A stretch of DNA of 64,000 nt, taken from NCBI RefSeq assembly GCF_020283565.1, contig NC_060060.1, forward strand, positions 2,480,001 through 2,544,000, read 5' to 3'. This stretch comes from Trifolium pratense. Lineage: Eukaryota; Streptophyta; Magnoliopsida; Fabales; Fabaceae. The notes below the pieces were generated by a model that did no database searches, was not told the DNA's origin, and saw nothing but the letters and a program-made list of their open reading frames with translations. This document shows positions 1-9,861 of this stretch, in pieces; within the stretch, counting starts at the first letter, position 1, and the number at the start of each line of letters is the position of its first letter. The translations under genes and the position numbers were made by a program.

Positions 1-2
1 GC

Positions 3-389
3 AAGCCGAAGAGGAGAAGGGCACGACAACCACCACCACCACCACCTCAGCCACCTACTCAACAAGCCACCTCCGGATTCTCTGATCAAAATTTTTACAA
101 TTTCTTTACTCATTTATATGATCAAAATGATGCAGGGTATAGAGCCATGAGTGCAATGCAGCAGTCCTTCTATAATCAGCACACCGGGCAGTCGGTGATG
201 ACACCGCAAGATTTCCAAACCTATGTTGCATGGCCTGAGGACAGGCCTACTTTCATTGGAGGAGGGATGGCACCAGATGCTGGTAACAATGAGGAAGCTG
301 GTATGGAGGATGATGATGAAGATGATGGTGAGGGTGATGCAAGCATGGCGGGAGAAGATGAAGAAGAAGCAGATTCAGATGATGACTGA
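3..389 (+). CDS. C-terminal end of the retrotransposon's third ORF (putative plant transposon protein type)
   Basis: The frame is open from base 3 to a TGA at 387-389 and is cut 5' by the window edge. The visible 128 residues run from a basic and proline stretch, through a Gln/Asn/Tyr/Phe-rich middle, to a strongly acidic Asp/Glu tail. The same organisation (N-terminal basic region, folded domain, acidic or low-complexity tail) is seen in the complete ORF at 9862-11382 of the related element, so I infer the same product: the non-enzymatic ORF found downstream of pol in Athila/Calypso-type elements. Its function is unknown. No host gene is indicated. Confidence 0.65.
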   Translation, partial: KPKRRRARQPPPPPPQPPTQQATSGFSDQNFYNFFTHLYDQNDAGYRAMSAMQQSFYNQHTGQSVMTPQDFQTYVAWPEDRPTFIGGGMAPDAGNNEEAGMEDDDEDDGEGDASMAGEDEEEADSDDD

Positions 390-1920
390 AAGCTCACAAA
401 AATTAGTGAAAATTTACAAGCTTTCAGTCATTTATTTCTTTTACTTTATTTAGTTGTTTGTCGGGAACAAGTTAAATTCATGTTTTATGTGGTTGTGTTA
501 AGCTTTTGTATTTTGAACACGTGTTGTGGTACTTAACAATGTTTGATGACAATGTTTTTTTTTAATGTTTTAAATGTTAATGTTTGATATTTGGTGACAA
601 GTTTTTAAGTAGTGTGAATATTGTGAATAGCTTTTTGCAAACAAGCTCACATGATTAGGAAAAATCTGAAGTTAGGTTTGTGGTAAATCAATGATCAAGC
701 ATGTTGAATATGTTTTGTGAAACTTCATGTCAAAACTTCTTGATTAGTCCTTGAAATAGGCTTAGGAACCTAACATGGTTTTGAATTGTGTTGATTGTTC
801 TAAGATGATTTTCAATGTTTTTTGAACATAATTGAAGCTTGTGTTATCAACCTAGCCGGGTGAGAATGTGTGAACTTTCCATTGTTTACATAAATTTTTG
901 AGAGCCAGCATTGATGTGTGCTCATTTGATTTTAACTTAATCTTGCTGTCACTAATGTGTTTGATATTGTGGATATGATCAAGGCCCTGTTTCTTTTTTG
1001 AGTGATAACTACTTGGCCAAACTTAACCTACCTTGTGAGATAGTGATCTTTTGTGTCCCCTGTTGAGCCTTAAAATTTTGAAAATTGTTTGTTTTATAAA
1101 CCCTGAAACCAAAAGAATGGAAAAACAACTACTCTACCTTTGTCTTAGGATAGGAGAGCAATTGTATTTCAATTAGGGTCATGTTAAGATTCAAGTTGGG
1201 GAGAAGTAGGTTACAAATGTCATAAAAATGATTTGGAAAAGTAGTGGATTGGGTGATTGAAAAAAAAAAATAAAATATGTTGAGAATAAAAGATTGACAC
1301 AAAAAGAAAGAAAAAGAAAAATTTGTGAAAAAAAGTGTCATTGTAAAGAAAGAAAAGAATCACCAATGAAATAGGGGAGAAAGAAAAGAAAGGGAGTAAA
1401 TGAATGTGAAATTTTAGATGAATTTGAAATTCTGTAAGTTTTGTATTGCTCTCTTATCCTTGAGGCCTTTTGAAATCCAAAGAAAAACAATGATTTTTGT
1501 AGCCCAGCCCCGTTACAAGCTTAATAAAGTCCTTAGTGATCCACGATTGACGACATGTTTTGTGACATTGCTCTGATGAATGTTTGAATTGAATTGTTGC
1601 ATACACTTTGTTTGGATTGAGTGAAACACTTACCTTTGAGTGATATATTGGTGAGAAATTTTTGATAACACTTGAGTCTTGATTGTTTGATAAAAATGTG
1701 GAGAATTTTGCTTAGACATAGCAATCAATTCATGATCATGCTTTGTTCTTTTGAATGTTTTAAGGAATAGTCTTGAGTAGGCATTGTTTTACTCATGCTT
1801 AGGAAAAGAAATTTCAAAAACTTTGATTGATTACAAACCTTTCCTGAGATTTAAAATTTTGAGCTTGTTGAAATATTACCTTTTGTTTGAGGACAAACAA
1901 AGTCCTAAGTTGGGGATATT
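390..1920 (+). other. 3' non-coding region of the left-edge retrotransposon
   Basis: There is no coding potential. A purine-rich, A-rich stretch lies at about 1255-1400. A PPT-like AAGTTGGGGAGA occurs at about 1193, and the presumed functional polypurine tract AAGTTGGGGATATT lies immediately before the LTR at 1921. Confidence 0.6.
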
Positions 1921-3168
1921 TGATAAGTGCCCAATTTTAGTTATAATGTTTGATAATTATGAGCACTTACCAATACTTTTATGAAGAAATCTTGTTTAAA
2001 ACCCCTTTTGGTGTAAATATAACATTAAATCAAAGAGGAATTGATCCCAAGGCATTTTTTGTTAGGAATGGCTAGAAAAACAGGTTTTGAAGCCTTCGCT
2101 CAGCGAAGCCATAGCGAGCTACAGCGAACTAAACCAGTGGGTTAAGGGTCCATGGCGAGCTTCAGCGAGATTCAGCGAGCAAGACAGCAAAATAAACGTT
2201 CGCTCAGCGAAAGATAGCGAGAGATGGCGAGCACAACCCGGGAGGAAGGGTCGGTTAGCGAGAGATAGCGAGCATTGGCGAACAAAGTGATGAGTCAAGC
2301 TTTTTGCTACGTGTCAAGAAACCCCTTGCTTAAGTAACTAGTTCGCTCAGCGAACGTCATTTCGCTTAGCGAACTCCACTGTCCTGAAAATCTATAAATA
2401 GAGCTCAGAAGCCATTTTCTTAGATATAGAGTTTTGGTAATAGTTCAGAAATATTAGTAACATTAGTTTTAAGAGTTCTTGAAGGTGGATTCATCATTGT
2501 ACTTGAGAAATCAAGAGATGTTCTTCATCCCTTTTTCTTGTAAGTTTACTTTTATCATGTCTAGCTAAATTCCTTTGTTGTTGGGATTAGATGTAGTTAT
2601 TTTGTGAACATGTAGTCAATTTAATCTTAATATAAGTGTTTTCTTTATCAATCATTATAAGTGTTATCTTGTTTAATTGTCTATTTCTAAAAGATTTGAA
2701 CAACATAGACATATCTTGTTTGAATCAAGAGTAAAAGATAATCACTTATTAAACTTCAATGTTTAGACATAGATGTCGAGTTTAGTAATCACGTCAAATA
2801 TCAGATCTTAATGCTATTATGTCGATTAATGATTCGAGACATCGAACGTTGATAGAGATAATAGATTTCACGGCGTAATCCGGACACGGATACGTTCGAT
2901 GTGTGATATGTGATAATAATGATTGGTAAATGAAATATATATAGTGAGGTTAATTGATACATGCTAACGAGATAATGAATCTAGTTCCGACAACTTTTTA
3001 TCATCCGAAAGTTTAAAAATCCTTTTATCCAATTGCACTTTTATGTTTTCAAAACAAATCTTACAAAAACCCGCACTTAAAATCATGGAAATTGCAAATC
3101 AACGTTTGATATCACACTAGTCTCTGTGGATACGATATAACGAAAATACTTGCTTTTGTATTTCATCA
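1921..3168 (+). repeat. 3' LTR of the left-edge Athila-like element
   Basis: It begins TGATAAGTGCC directly after a purine tract and ends TTTCATCA, giving TGAT/ATCA inverted ends. Its length of 1248 bp is close to the 1232-bp LTR of the element at 5385-14016. It contains a TATA box at 2391-2400 preceded by an array of palindromic motifs. The right edge cannot be checked against a target duplication because the left side of the element is outside the window. Confidence 0.7.
2095..2400 (+). promoter_or_regulatory. LTR promoter: repeated TTCGCTnAGCGAA motifs followed by a TATA box
   Basis: Near-perfect palindromes of the form TTCGCTCAGCGAA occur at about 2095, 2199, 2342 and 2360 (the last with TTAGCG). 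At least eight half-copies of the form (T/C)AGCGA(G/A) lie between them. The TATA box CTATAAATA lies at 2392-2400, about 17 bp after the last palindrome. The arrangement mirrors the different palindrome array in the LTR at 5385. A role in transcription or DNA structure is inference. Confidence 0.6.
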
Positions 3169-5379
3169 TTTACTCGAGAAGATGTTAACAAAAAATTTAA
3201 GGAATGATACAAGCAAACACAAATTAATGACATCTATACAAAAATAATTTTTTTATTTAAAAAAAGGCAAGAAAGAATATGACTTAATCAATCAATCGAT
3301 GTTCACAACAATGTAATATGCCTTTAGAAATCGAGTGATTTCTTGACAAAAATAAAAAATAAGTACAGAAATTAAGTGGTTCATACTTAATTGCTTGCAA
3401 AAGATTAGAATTTTAAACTTTTTTTTTTGACAATTTTAATTGAATTTGTTTTGATGAAAAATAAATAAGAGAAACACATACTTGGTGTTTGATTCTTTAC
3501 TATGAATATACAATTTCCTTTTCAATTAAAGGGGGATCTTTCCATGAGTTACATTGTAGTAAAAGGTGTGTACATCCCTTTTGTTGCATGTGTAGTAACC
3601 TTTTGTATCATTAATTTTTGTTGTCAAAGATCTTGTGCATTGTAACACCATTCATCCACACTTTGAAACTCCCTATAGAATCATGGTAGACAAAACATCA
3701 ACAAAACACAATAAAAATTAACAAAAGAACTAGATAAAATATTGATTTTTTTTGATAGTAAATGTTAAAACTCAATAGCAAATTGGGGTTGAGATTCTCC
3801 GATGGCAAGCAAAGACTGCTCTAATTTTCCATTCATTTCACACTCTCATCATCATATTTCTTTCTTTTTCTGACTGTTCTCTCAAAATAAATTAAATTTG
3901 TTTCGATGAAAAGAAAGGGAAAAAAAAGAGCACGTATCAAGTGCCTATACATTGCAGCACATGTACTCTCGTTGTGAAGCAAAATAGATATTAGAGAAAC
4001 ATGGAAAAGAGAGGAAGAGAAGCATAATTGATAATGTATCAGTTATTTTGAAGTTTGTGTTGAAGATATACAATGGGTTAAAGATAATTGAAAGAAAGAG
4101 ATATGAAAAAAAAAACTACCAATGAAATAGTATGTTGAAGGGAAGTTAAATTTTAAATAAATAAAAAACTGAAAAGGGTATATTTGGAAGAAAAAAAGGC
4201 TACACCAAAACAATGTTTTGCCTTTATTATTGTTATAGATTATAGATAATATTAACAACTTGTGGACCATGGAAGACTTGGTGTTAGCCAAAGCCTGCTA
4301 ACAATTGTGATGACTAATATTGTGTAAAAAAAAATTGTGATGACTAATATTGGTGCGACTAATTCATACGATCAATAGTTATCAATGAATATTATCATAA
4401 AAAAAAAAGAATGAATATTATTTTTGTCACATATTCTTATTCATAAAATTTTCATCTAGCTTCACTTGTAACTTTTTTTTTTATAAGCAAAAAATGAATT
4501 ATAAGGTGTACAAGATATTCAACCCTTACAATTCAGAATAGATCACTTTAGATGCGTTGAAAACAATCTAAAGGATTATTACGTCAGTCAGAGAAAACTA
4601 AATTAACATTATTCTCTGTTCTACCTATAAATCTGTTCTACCTATAAATCAAAGCCAAGAAAAATAAGCAATTTGTTCCACCAAAGATGATATACTGAGA
4701 CAGTCACTTGTAACTTGATATAAGTTTTCTTTTCCATGTCCCTTTTTTAAGTGGCTATTTTTACTCTTAGTCTGATTAACATTGTATGAAACAGATTTTC
4801 GATGTCCACTTGTAACTTGATAAAACTAGGTGCAAATAAATTAATGTTATAGTAAATGGGTTCTAAATTCAATGAATGCTTATCAAACTTGAAATGAATG
4901 CTTAACAAATGATGTCTGATCGAAGAAGAACAGAAGGTAAAGAAAATGGTGTGTTGGCTGTGTTAATTGAAGATGAAAGACAGCAGTAACCGAACAAAAG
5001 TGCCAGTTTTTATCTGTATTTTCAATGTCATTTATGTCTTAGGTTGCAAGCCCTACGATCAATCAAATGGTTAAAAACAGTGCAGCAGAGACAACTGCAG
5101 CTGAGAATAATTGATAGTAAGTAAATTTGTTAGGATGGATTAGATTTCTTAACTAGTTTTTTAATGTAATCTCATAATCGATTACATATATTTTTAAGTT
5201 AATATTTTAGTAAAAAAAAAAGAAAAGTTAATATTGATATCTTTACCTTTCTTGCTTTGTATATATGCTTTCGTTGCCGAAAAACTACGAGGGATCTATT
5301 ATATTAATGCTTAATTTCCGATTCCTCGTTCAGTTAATTACGAATATGATGTCATTAATGATCCAATAGAGGGAGTTAT
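3169..5379. other. Intergenic DNA between two retrotransposons
   Basis: No convincing gene is present. There are short tandem duplications: a 24-base unit repeated at about 4302-4352, and TCTGTTCTACCTATAAA twice at about 4616-4649. The rest is AT-rich sequence without recognisable coding or RNA signals. Confidence 0.5.
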
Positions 5380-5384
5380 GTGAT

Positions 5385-6616
5385 TGATGACAAATCGTCA
5401 CACTCTCTAATCCATGCCTATTTTAGCAACATTAGATGCATTTTAGTAGGTTTTTAGCAATAAATATAAGAGAAATCTAACCATTAGCTTGATTACTTGT
5501 TTTGCAAGAAAACAGGAAAAACTGCAGGATTTGAAGGATTTTCACTACGCTGGGGGCGTAGCCCATCACGCGCCGCGTGATGGAGCTCACAGAGAGCCAA
5601 GATTGTGACTCTGATCACGCGCCGCGTGATGCCTTACCACGCGCGGCGTGAAGCCTTGATGAAGATGAAGATTGCTCTTTGACTTGATCACGCGCTGCGT
5701 GATTCTGTTACTACGCGCGGCGTAGTTGATGGATTTGCAACCACGCGCGGCGTGGTAGATCTGGCGCGCGGCGTGGTTGCCTTCTGTATATATATTTTCT
5801 GCATAATTCTGTTTTGAGGTTGGAAAATTCTGCAAAATTGATCTACATTCTGGTTTTGAAACTTCCAGATCGCGATTCAAGACTCCAGAGGATAGCTCCA
5901 AGCACGTCGAGATCATGGATTCACAAGCCATGGCGATGAAGCGAGGAAGCGAACGAAGCACGATGAGGAGCTAAACTCCTTTGAAGGTAGAATCTAGGAT
6001 AGTTTAGGATGTAGTTCAACTGAATGTAATCTGCAAATGTTGTAAGAATTTACTCTTTTTATAGTGTTCATCCAATACAATGCTGTTTTTAATGCTTTAT
6101 AATCCTTCATTAGTGTTATAATGATTTCGAGTTAAGTCACGTGCGAGAGTATTGATTTAATTTCTGAACTGAATTGTATTGAGCATTCGAGTGTCTCCGG
6201 TCGAGAGATTGAGGCATAGAGTGTAGCGAACGATTGACGCGCGTTAATATCATTCGTTGTAGGTAGCTTCCGCCCGAGAGATCGGGGGAGTATCGACAAC
6301 GAATAGAGTGGATTTTGACAAGAGATTGCGATTCACTAATTTGTCGATCTAGTTGTGAACACTTGAGTAAATTCCTACGACATAGTAGATTGCATGTGGT
6401 TTAGCTATAGACTAGATGATTCCGATGATTCTACCTCGCTTTTCCTTTATATCAAAGCACGTTTTCCAGCAATTCATTACTCAATATACCCCCAATTTAT
6501 GTGTATTTTCAGTGAAATGTCTATGAACACAATTCGACTAGTTTGATCACACAATCCCTGTGGATCGATATTTTTATTACTACGTGGTTTTCGTGCACTT
6601 GCGAAATATTCCATCA
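5385..6616 (+). repeat. 5' LTR of the non-autonomous Athila-like element
   Basis: It is 1232 bp, bounded by TGATG and CATCA, and identical to 12785-14016 except T instead of C at 5679 and 5696. It carries the palindrome array and TATA box at 5545-5796. The open frame on its minus strand at 5587-5961 recurs in both LTRs and is a by-product of the GC-rich repeats, not a gene. Confidence 0.97.
5545..5796 (+). promoter_or_regulatory. LTR promoter with eight GC-rich near-palindromes and a TATA box
   Basis: Eight copies of a 14-17 base motif, consensus (A/C)(C/T)ACGCGC(C/G)GCGTG(A/G), start at 5545, 5565, 5614, 5637, 5687, 5711, 5740 and 5763. The first is a G-rich variant (CTACGCTGGGGGCGTAG). A TATA-like run TATATATA follows at 5787-5794, 11 bp after the array. 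The same array sits in the 3' LTR at 12945-13196, where copy five keeps the intact CGCGCCGCG core. The strong CpG content in otherwise AT-rich DNA suggests a functional or structural element; the role is unknown. Confidence 0.75.
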
Positions 6617-6622
6617 AGTTTT

Positions 6623-6639
6623 TGGCGCCGTTGCCGGGG
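6623..6639 (+). other. Primer binding site, tRNA-Asp type
   Basis: TGGCGCCGTTGCCGGGG starts six bases after the 5' LTR. It is the sequence complementary to the 3' end of plant tRNA-Asp, used by many Athila and related gypsy elements (from memory of the family). Confidence 0.9.
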
Positions 6640-6749
6640 ATTGTGATTGATTCAACTAGGCAATAGTGTTCATATTTTCTGTGTTTTCTTTATTATTTTC
6701 TGTTTTATATTTTTCTCCCGGAGCGTTCTACTTGTGTGTTTCATTGTGC

Positions 6750-9164
6750 ATGCGGAGAACAGGTCCTCAAGAGCTGCAATTTGATCCAGAGATTGAAAAG
6801 ACAGCTCGCGCAATTCGAAAGGCAACAAGGGAAGCCCAAGCTTCAAGGGGAAGAGCTTTGCTAAGGGATACACCGGACTGTCAAGAAAGGACTGCAGCAA
6901 CAATGGAGGAAGAACAGGTTCCACCGGTTCCTCAACCGCCAAGGCGTACCCTTGGTGATTATGGGAGGAGAGACAATGACGCGTTGGCAAATCAAGGCTT
7001 TCAGCCGGCGAATCCTGTCTCATTCGACATCAAGAACACGGTCCTTTCCGCCTTAAAAGAAAATCCGTATTCAGGTTCGGAAGCTCAATGCCCGAATTTA
7101 CACTTGTCTCACTTCTATGAAGCATGCGACTATACCGATCCACCGGGGGTGAGCGAATCGGACAAAAGACTTAGGTTATTCAAGCATTCTCTCACCGGCC
7201 GTGCTAAAGATTGGTTGGACACGATACCCGCCGGAACTATTGAGACTTGGAGACAGCTGGAGCGGAAGTTCTTAGATCGTTACTTTCCTATTCATAAGTT
7301 TCTAGAAAGAAGGGCTGAAATTAGCAACTTCGAACAAGCGGATGGTGAAACGTTGTATGATGCTTGGGAGAGGTTCAAAGTTTGTCTTAAAAGGTGTCCG
7401 AATCACGGTTTCGATGGCCACAATCAGATGCAAATGTTTACCCAAGGTTTGAGGGCTCAAACGCGAATGATACTTGATGCATCAGCCGGTGGTTCGTTGA
7501 AGAACCGTGATGAAACTGAAGCAAGAGAATTGGTGGAAAGCATGGCTCAAAACGAGTATAGAGCTACTAATGATAGAGGAGCCAAAAAGAAAGGCGGAGT
7601 GTTGGAATTGGATACTCAAACAGCACTATTGGCGCAGCAAAAGCTCATGACTAGCCAAATGGAAGCAATGATGAAGCTGCTGTCCAATCAGCAAGTTCAA
7701 ACTTCTCCAATAGGTAAAATTGACAATGTGCGCTGTGATTTTTGTTTGCAGGACCACCCAAATGGCGGATGCTTCCCGGAGGGTTCAGAGGAGGCTCGCT
7801 ACTTGGCCAATTTCCGGAAGCCGTACAACAACAATAACAGCGGGACCGGATGGGGGAATGGTATGCAAAGTCAAGGTGCACCGCAACAGCAGCAAAGGCC
7901 TCCATCAAGGATGGAAGAGACTCTAAATCAGTTCATGCTCATGACCCAAAGCAACTTTGAAGCGATGAAATCGAGTCAAGCAACCTCTAACAAGAATCAT
8001 GAAGCTTCTATCAAGAATCTTGAGGTGCAAATGGGTCAGCTGTCAAGGCAGTTTTCTATGTTGCAAAACCAAGGAGGTTTCGGTGGAAACACTCATGATA
8101 ATCCGAAAAATGAAACTTGTAATGGAATCACTTTGAGGAGTAGAGAGATACCGGAAAGGCCAGCTGTGGAGAAGCCCTTGAAAAAGAAGGTCAATGAGGG
8201 AGAAGTTGAAAATAAGCAAGAGGTTGAAGTTGAAAATGAGAGACGTGAGGGAGAAGTAGAAAATGAAAATCTGTCTAAGGAAGTGGAGATTAGTGAGGAT
8301 GAAGTAGAAGAAGTTGAAAAACAGAGGGAGATAAAAGAAAAAGAGAGTAAGAAGGTTGAGAAAGGTAAAGGAGTTGATGAATCACCATATGCTAGGATGC
8401 CTTTTCCTAGGAGAAAGAAAGTTAAGAATCTTGAGCGGGAGAAGGAGTTCAAGAAATTCATGAAGGTGTTGAACAAGCTTGAGATGGCCATACCATTGGT
8501 TGAGGCTTTGGAGCAAATGCCGAGTTATGCAAAGTTTTTGAAGGAGCTGCTCACAAAGAAAAGAAAACCATTAGATGATGAAATGGTAAGTATGACTGAA
8601 GAGTGCAGCGCCCTCATTCAAAGGAAGCTACCTCAGAAAAAGAAAGATCCGGGGAGCTTTACAATTCCTTGTTCTATTGGAAATCTCACTATTGAAAAAG
8701 CTTTGTGTGATTTGGGTGCTAGCATTAATCTGATGCCGTTATCAATGATGAAGAAGATACCGGGAGCGGTAGCAAAGCCGACAAAGATGAGTCTCTCTTT
8801 GGCGGATAGATCGGTTGTGCATCCGGAAGGTATTCTCCATGATGTGTTGGTTAAGGTAGCTGGGTTTGTGTTTCCCGCAGATTTTGTGGTCTTAGACATA
8901 GAAGAAACTAGGGAGTGGGAACCTTTGCTACTTGGTAGACCCTTCCTAGCAACTAGCCGTGCCCTAATCGATGTGGAGATGGGCGAGCTCATGCTAAGGA
9001 CCGATGATCAGCAGGTCACATTCAATGTCTTTGATAAGATGGAGTGTGGTGATGGAGACCCACAATGTTTTAAAGTCCAGGTCTATGATCATATTGTTAA
9101 ACATGCTCTTAAGTTACCTTGGAATGCACACTACTTGCCACATGGTGGCACTTCTTTTCCTTAA
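6750..9164 (+). CDS. Retrotransposon gag-protease polyprotein (804 aa)
   Basis: I start at the ATG at 6750; the frame is open further upstream but without another ATG. A Retrotrans_gag-type capsid domain occupies roughly residues 100-270, with the F-K-H-S-L-x-G-x-A-K-x-W-L motif and the following Y-F-P. A zinc knuckle variant of C-x2-C-x3-H-x4-C form lies near residues 329-341. A Glu/Lys-rich linker follows at about 470-555. A retropepsin-like domain has its DLGASINLMP active-site motif near residue 654 and a LGRPFL motif near 728. The protein ends after the protease with no reverse transcriptase. The reading frame is intact, as expected for a young copy, so it could supply structural protein and protease but not cDNA synthesis or integration. 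The non-canonical DLGA (not DTGA or DSGA) is common in plant elements of this group. Confidence 0.92.
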   Translation: MRRTGPQELQFDPEIEKTARAIRKATREAQASRGRALLRDTPDCQERTAATMEEEQVPPVPQPPRRTLGDYGRRDNDALANQGFQPANPVSFDIKNTVLSALKENPYSGSEAQCPNLHLSHFYEACDYTDPPGVSESDKRLRLFKHSLTGRAKDWLDTIPAGTIETWRQLERKFLDRYFPIHKFLERRAEISNFEQADGETLYDAWERFKVCLKRCPNHGFDGHNQMQMFTQGLRAQTRMILDASAGGSLKNRDETEARELVESMAQNEYRATNDRGAKKKGGVLELDTQTALLAQQKLMTSQMEAMMKLLSNQQVQTSPIGKIDNVRCDFCLQDHPNGGCFPEGSEEARYLANFRKPYNNNNSGTGWGNGMQSQGAPQQQQRPPSRMEETLNQFMLMTQSNFEAMKSSQATSNKNHEASIKNLEVQMGQLSRQFSMLQNQGGFGGNTHDNPKNETCNGITLRSREIPERPAVEKPLKKKVNEGEVENKQEVEVENERREGEVENENLSKEVEISEDEVEEVEKQREIKEKESKKVEKGKGVDESPYARMPFPRRKKVKNLEREKEFKKFMKVLNKLEMAIPLVEALEQMPSYAKFLKELLTKKRKPLDDEMVSMTEECSALIQRKLPQKKKDPGSFTIPCSIGNLTIEKALCDLGASINLMPLSMMKKIPGAVAKPTKMSLSLADRSVVHPEGILHDVLVKVAGFVFPADFVVLDIEETREWEPLLLGRPFLATSRALIDVEMGELMLRTDDQQVTFNVFDKMECGDGDPQCFKVQVYDHIVKHALKLPWNAHYLPHGGTSFP

Positions 9165-9212
9165 CCCCTAGGGGTATGGAACGTCAAGCATCGGGACGTT
9201 AAACAAGCGCTG

Positions 9213-9230
9213 GTTGGGAGGCAACCCAAC
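9213..9230 (+). other. Conserved hairpin downstream of gag-protease
   Basis: GTTGGG and CCCAAC form a 6-bp stem around a 6-base loop (AGGCAA). From memory, this TTGGGAGGCAACCCAA block is typical of Athila/Calypso-type elements just after pol. Its place here, 48 bp after the gag-protease stop, fits a deletion that removed the whole reverse transcriptase-integrase region. Confidence 0.55.
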
Positions 9231-9326
9231 GGTTTCTAATGTTTTAGTTGCTTTGTTTTTGAAGTATGTAGGTAGGTGTGCAGCAGAAGCAAGGACGGAA
9301 GCAAAACAGGGCAGAACAGAATTCTA

Positions 9327-9579
9327 CTACGCCGGGGGCGCAGTACAATCACGCGCGGCGTGATCCTTCATCACAGAGGAAGAAGTTTTCAGAAAGCGTT
9401 ACGCGCGGCGTAGGGGTATATCACGCGCTGCGTGAATACTGGAGAAATATGGAGTCTCTGACTAAGTGGTTACGCGCCGCGTGATGGTGATTACGCGCGG
9501 CGTGGCCTGTTTGAAAGAAGTTCTTGACCGTTACAATTAGTATTACGCGCGGCGTAGCAGGGATCACGCGCGGCGTGGC
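9327..9579 (+). repeat. Second array of eight GC-rich near-palindromes, between the two ORFs
   Basis: Copies start at 9327, 9348, 9399, 9420, 9470, 9491, 9543 and 9563. As in the LTR array, the first copy is the G-rich variant (CTACGCCGGGGGCGCAG) and the others carry the CGCG(C/G)(C/T)GCG-type core. The intervening sequence does not match the LTR spacing, so this is not a simple copy of the LTR segment. Confidence 0.8.
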
Positions 9580-9861
9580 TACACAGGAAAGCGTGTCAAA
9601 TTTGAATTTCTTCATCTTTTCAACTACTCCATCCATCCCATCATCAATTCACACGGTCTCCCACACGAAAAACTCCATTGTTAACCCACTTTCACCCTTC
9701 AAACCTCTCCAATTTCACTTCTAAGCACCCTCAATCACCCATTTCCTTCACATTCACATACCACCCATATCACCCACTCCTAATTTCACTCCAAATCCCT
9801 CATTTCATCACATTTCACCACTTTCTCCAGATTAACCCATTTCAATCTATCTTCTATCACC

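Larger units (their letters stand above)
1..3168 (+). mobile_element. Athila-like Ty3/gypsy retrotransposon, 3' portion (cut by window edge)
   Basis: The window opens inside an LTR retrotransposon. It has the end of an ORF, about 1.5 kb of A-rich non-coding DNA, a purine tract ending in AAGTTGGGGATATT, and then a 1248-bp sequence with TGAT...ATCA ends that I read as the 3' LTR. The order and sizes (acidic ORF end, long A-rich region, purine tract, about 1.2-kb LTR) match the complete related element at 5385-14016, which supports the reading. The 5' LTR and target duplication lie outside the window, so the right boundary rests on the terminal TG/CA only. Confidence 0.8.

Noticed and set aside
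5587..5961. A 124-residue open frame on the minus strand, repeated at 12987-13361
   Set aside because: It lies in both LTR copies, antisense to the LTR promoter, and its repetitive His-Ala-Ala-Arg pattern simply reads the GC-rich palindromes.
6666..6749. Upstream extension of the gag-protease frame starting with GTG
   Set aside because: GTG is not a usual plant start; the first in-frame ATG is at 6750 and the extra part looks like untranslated leader.
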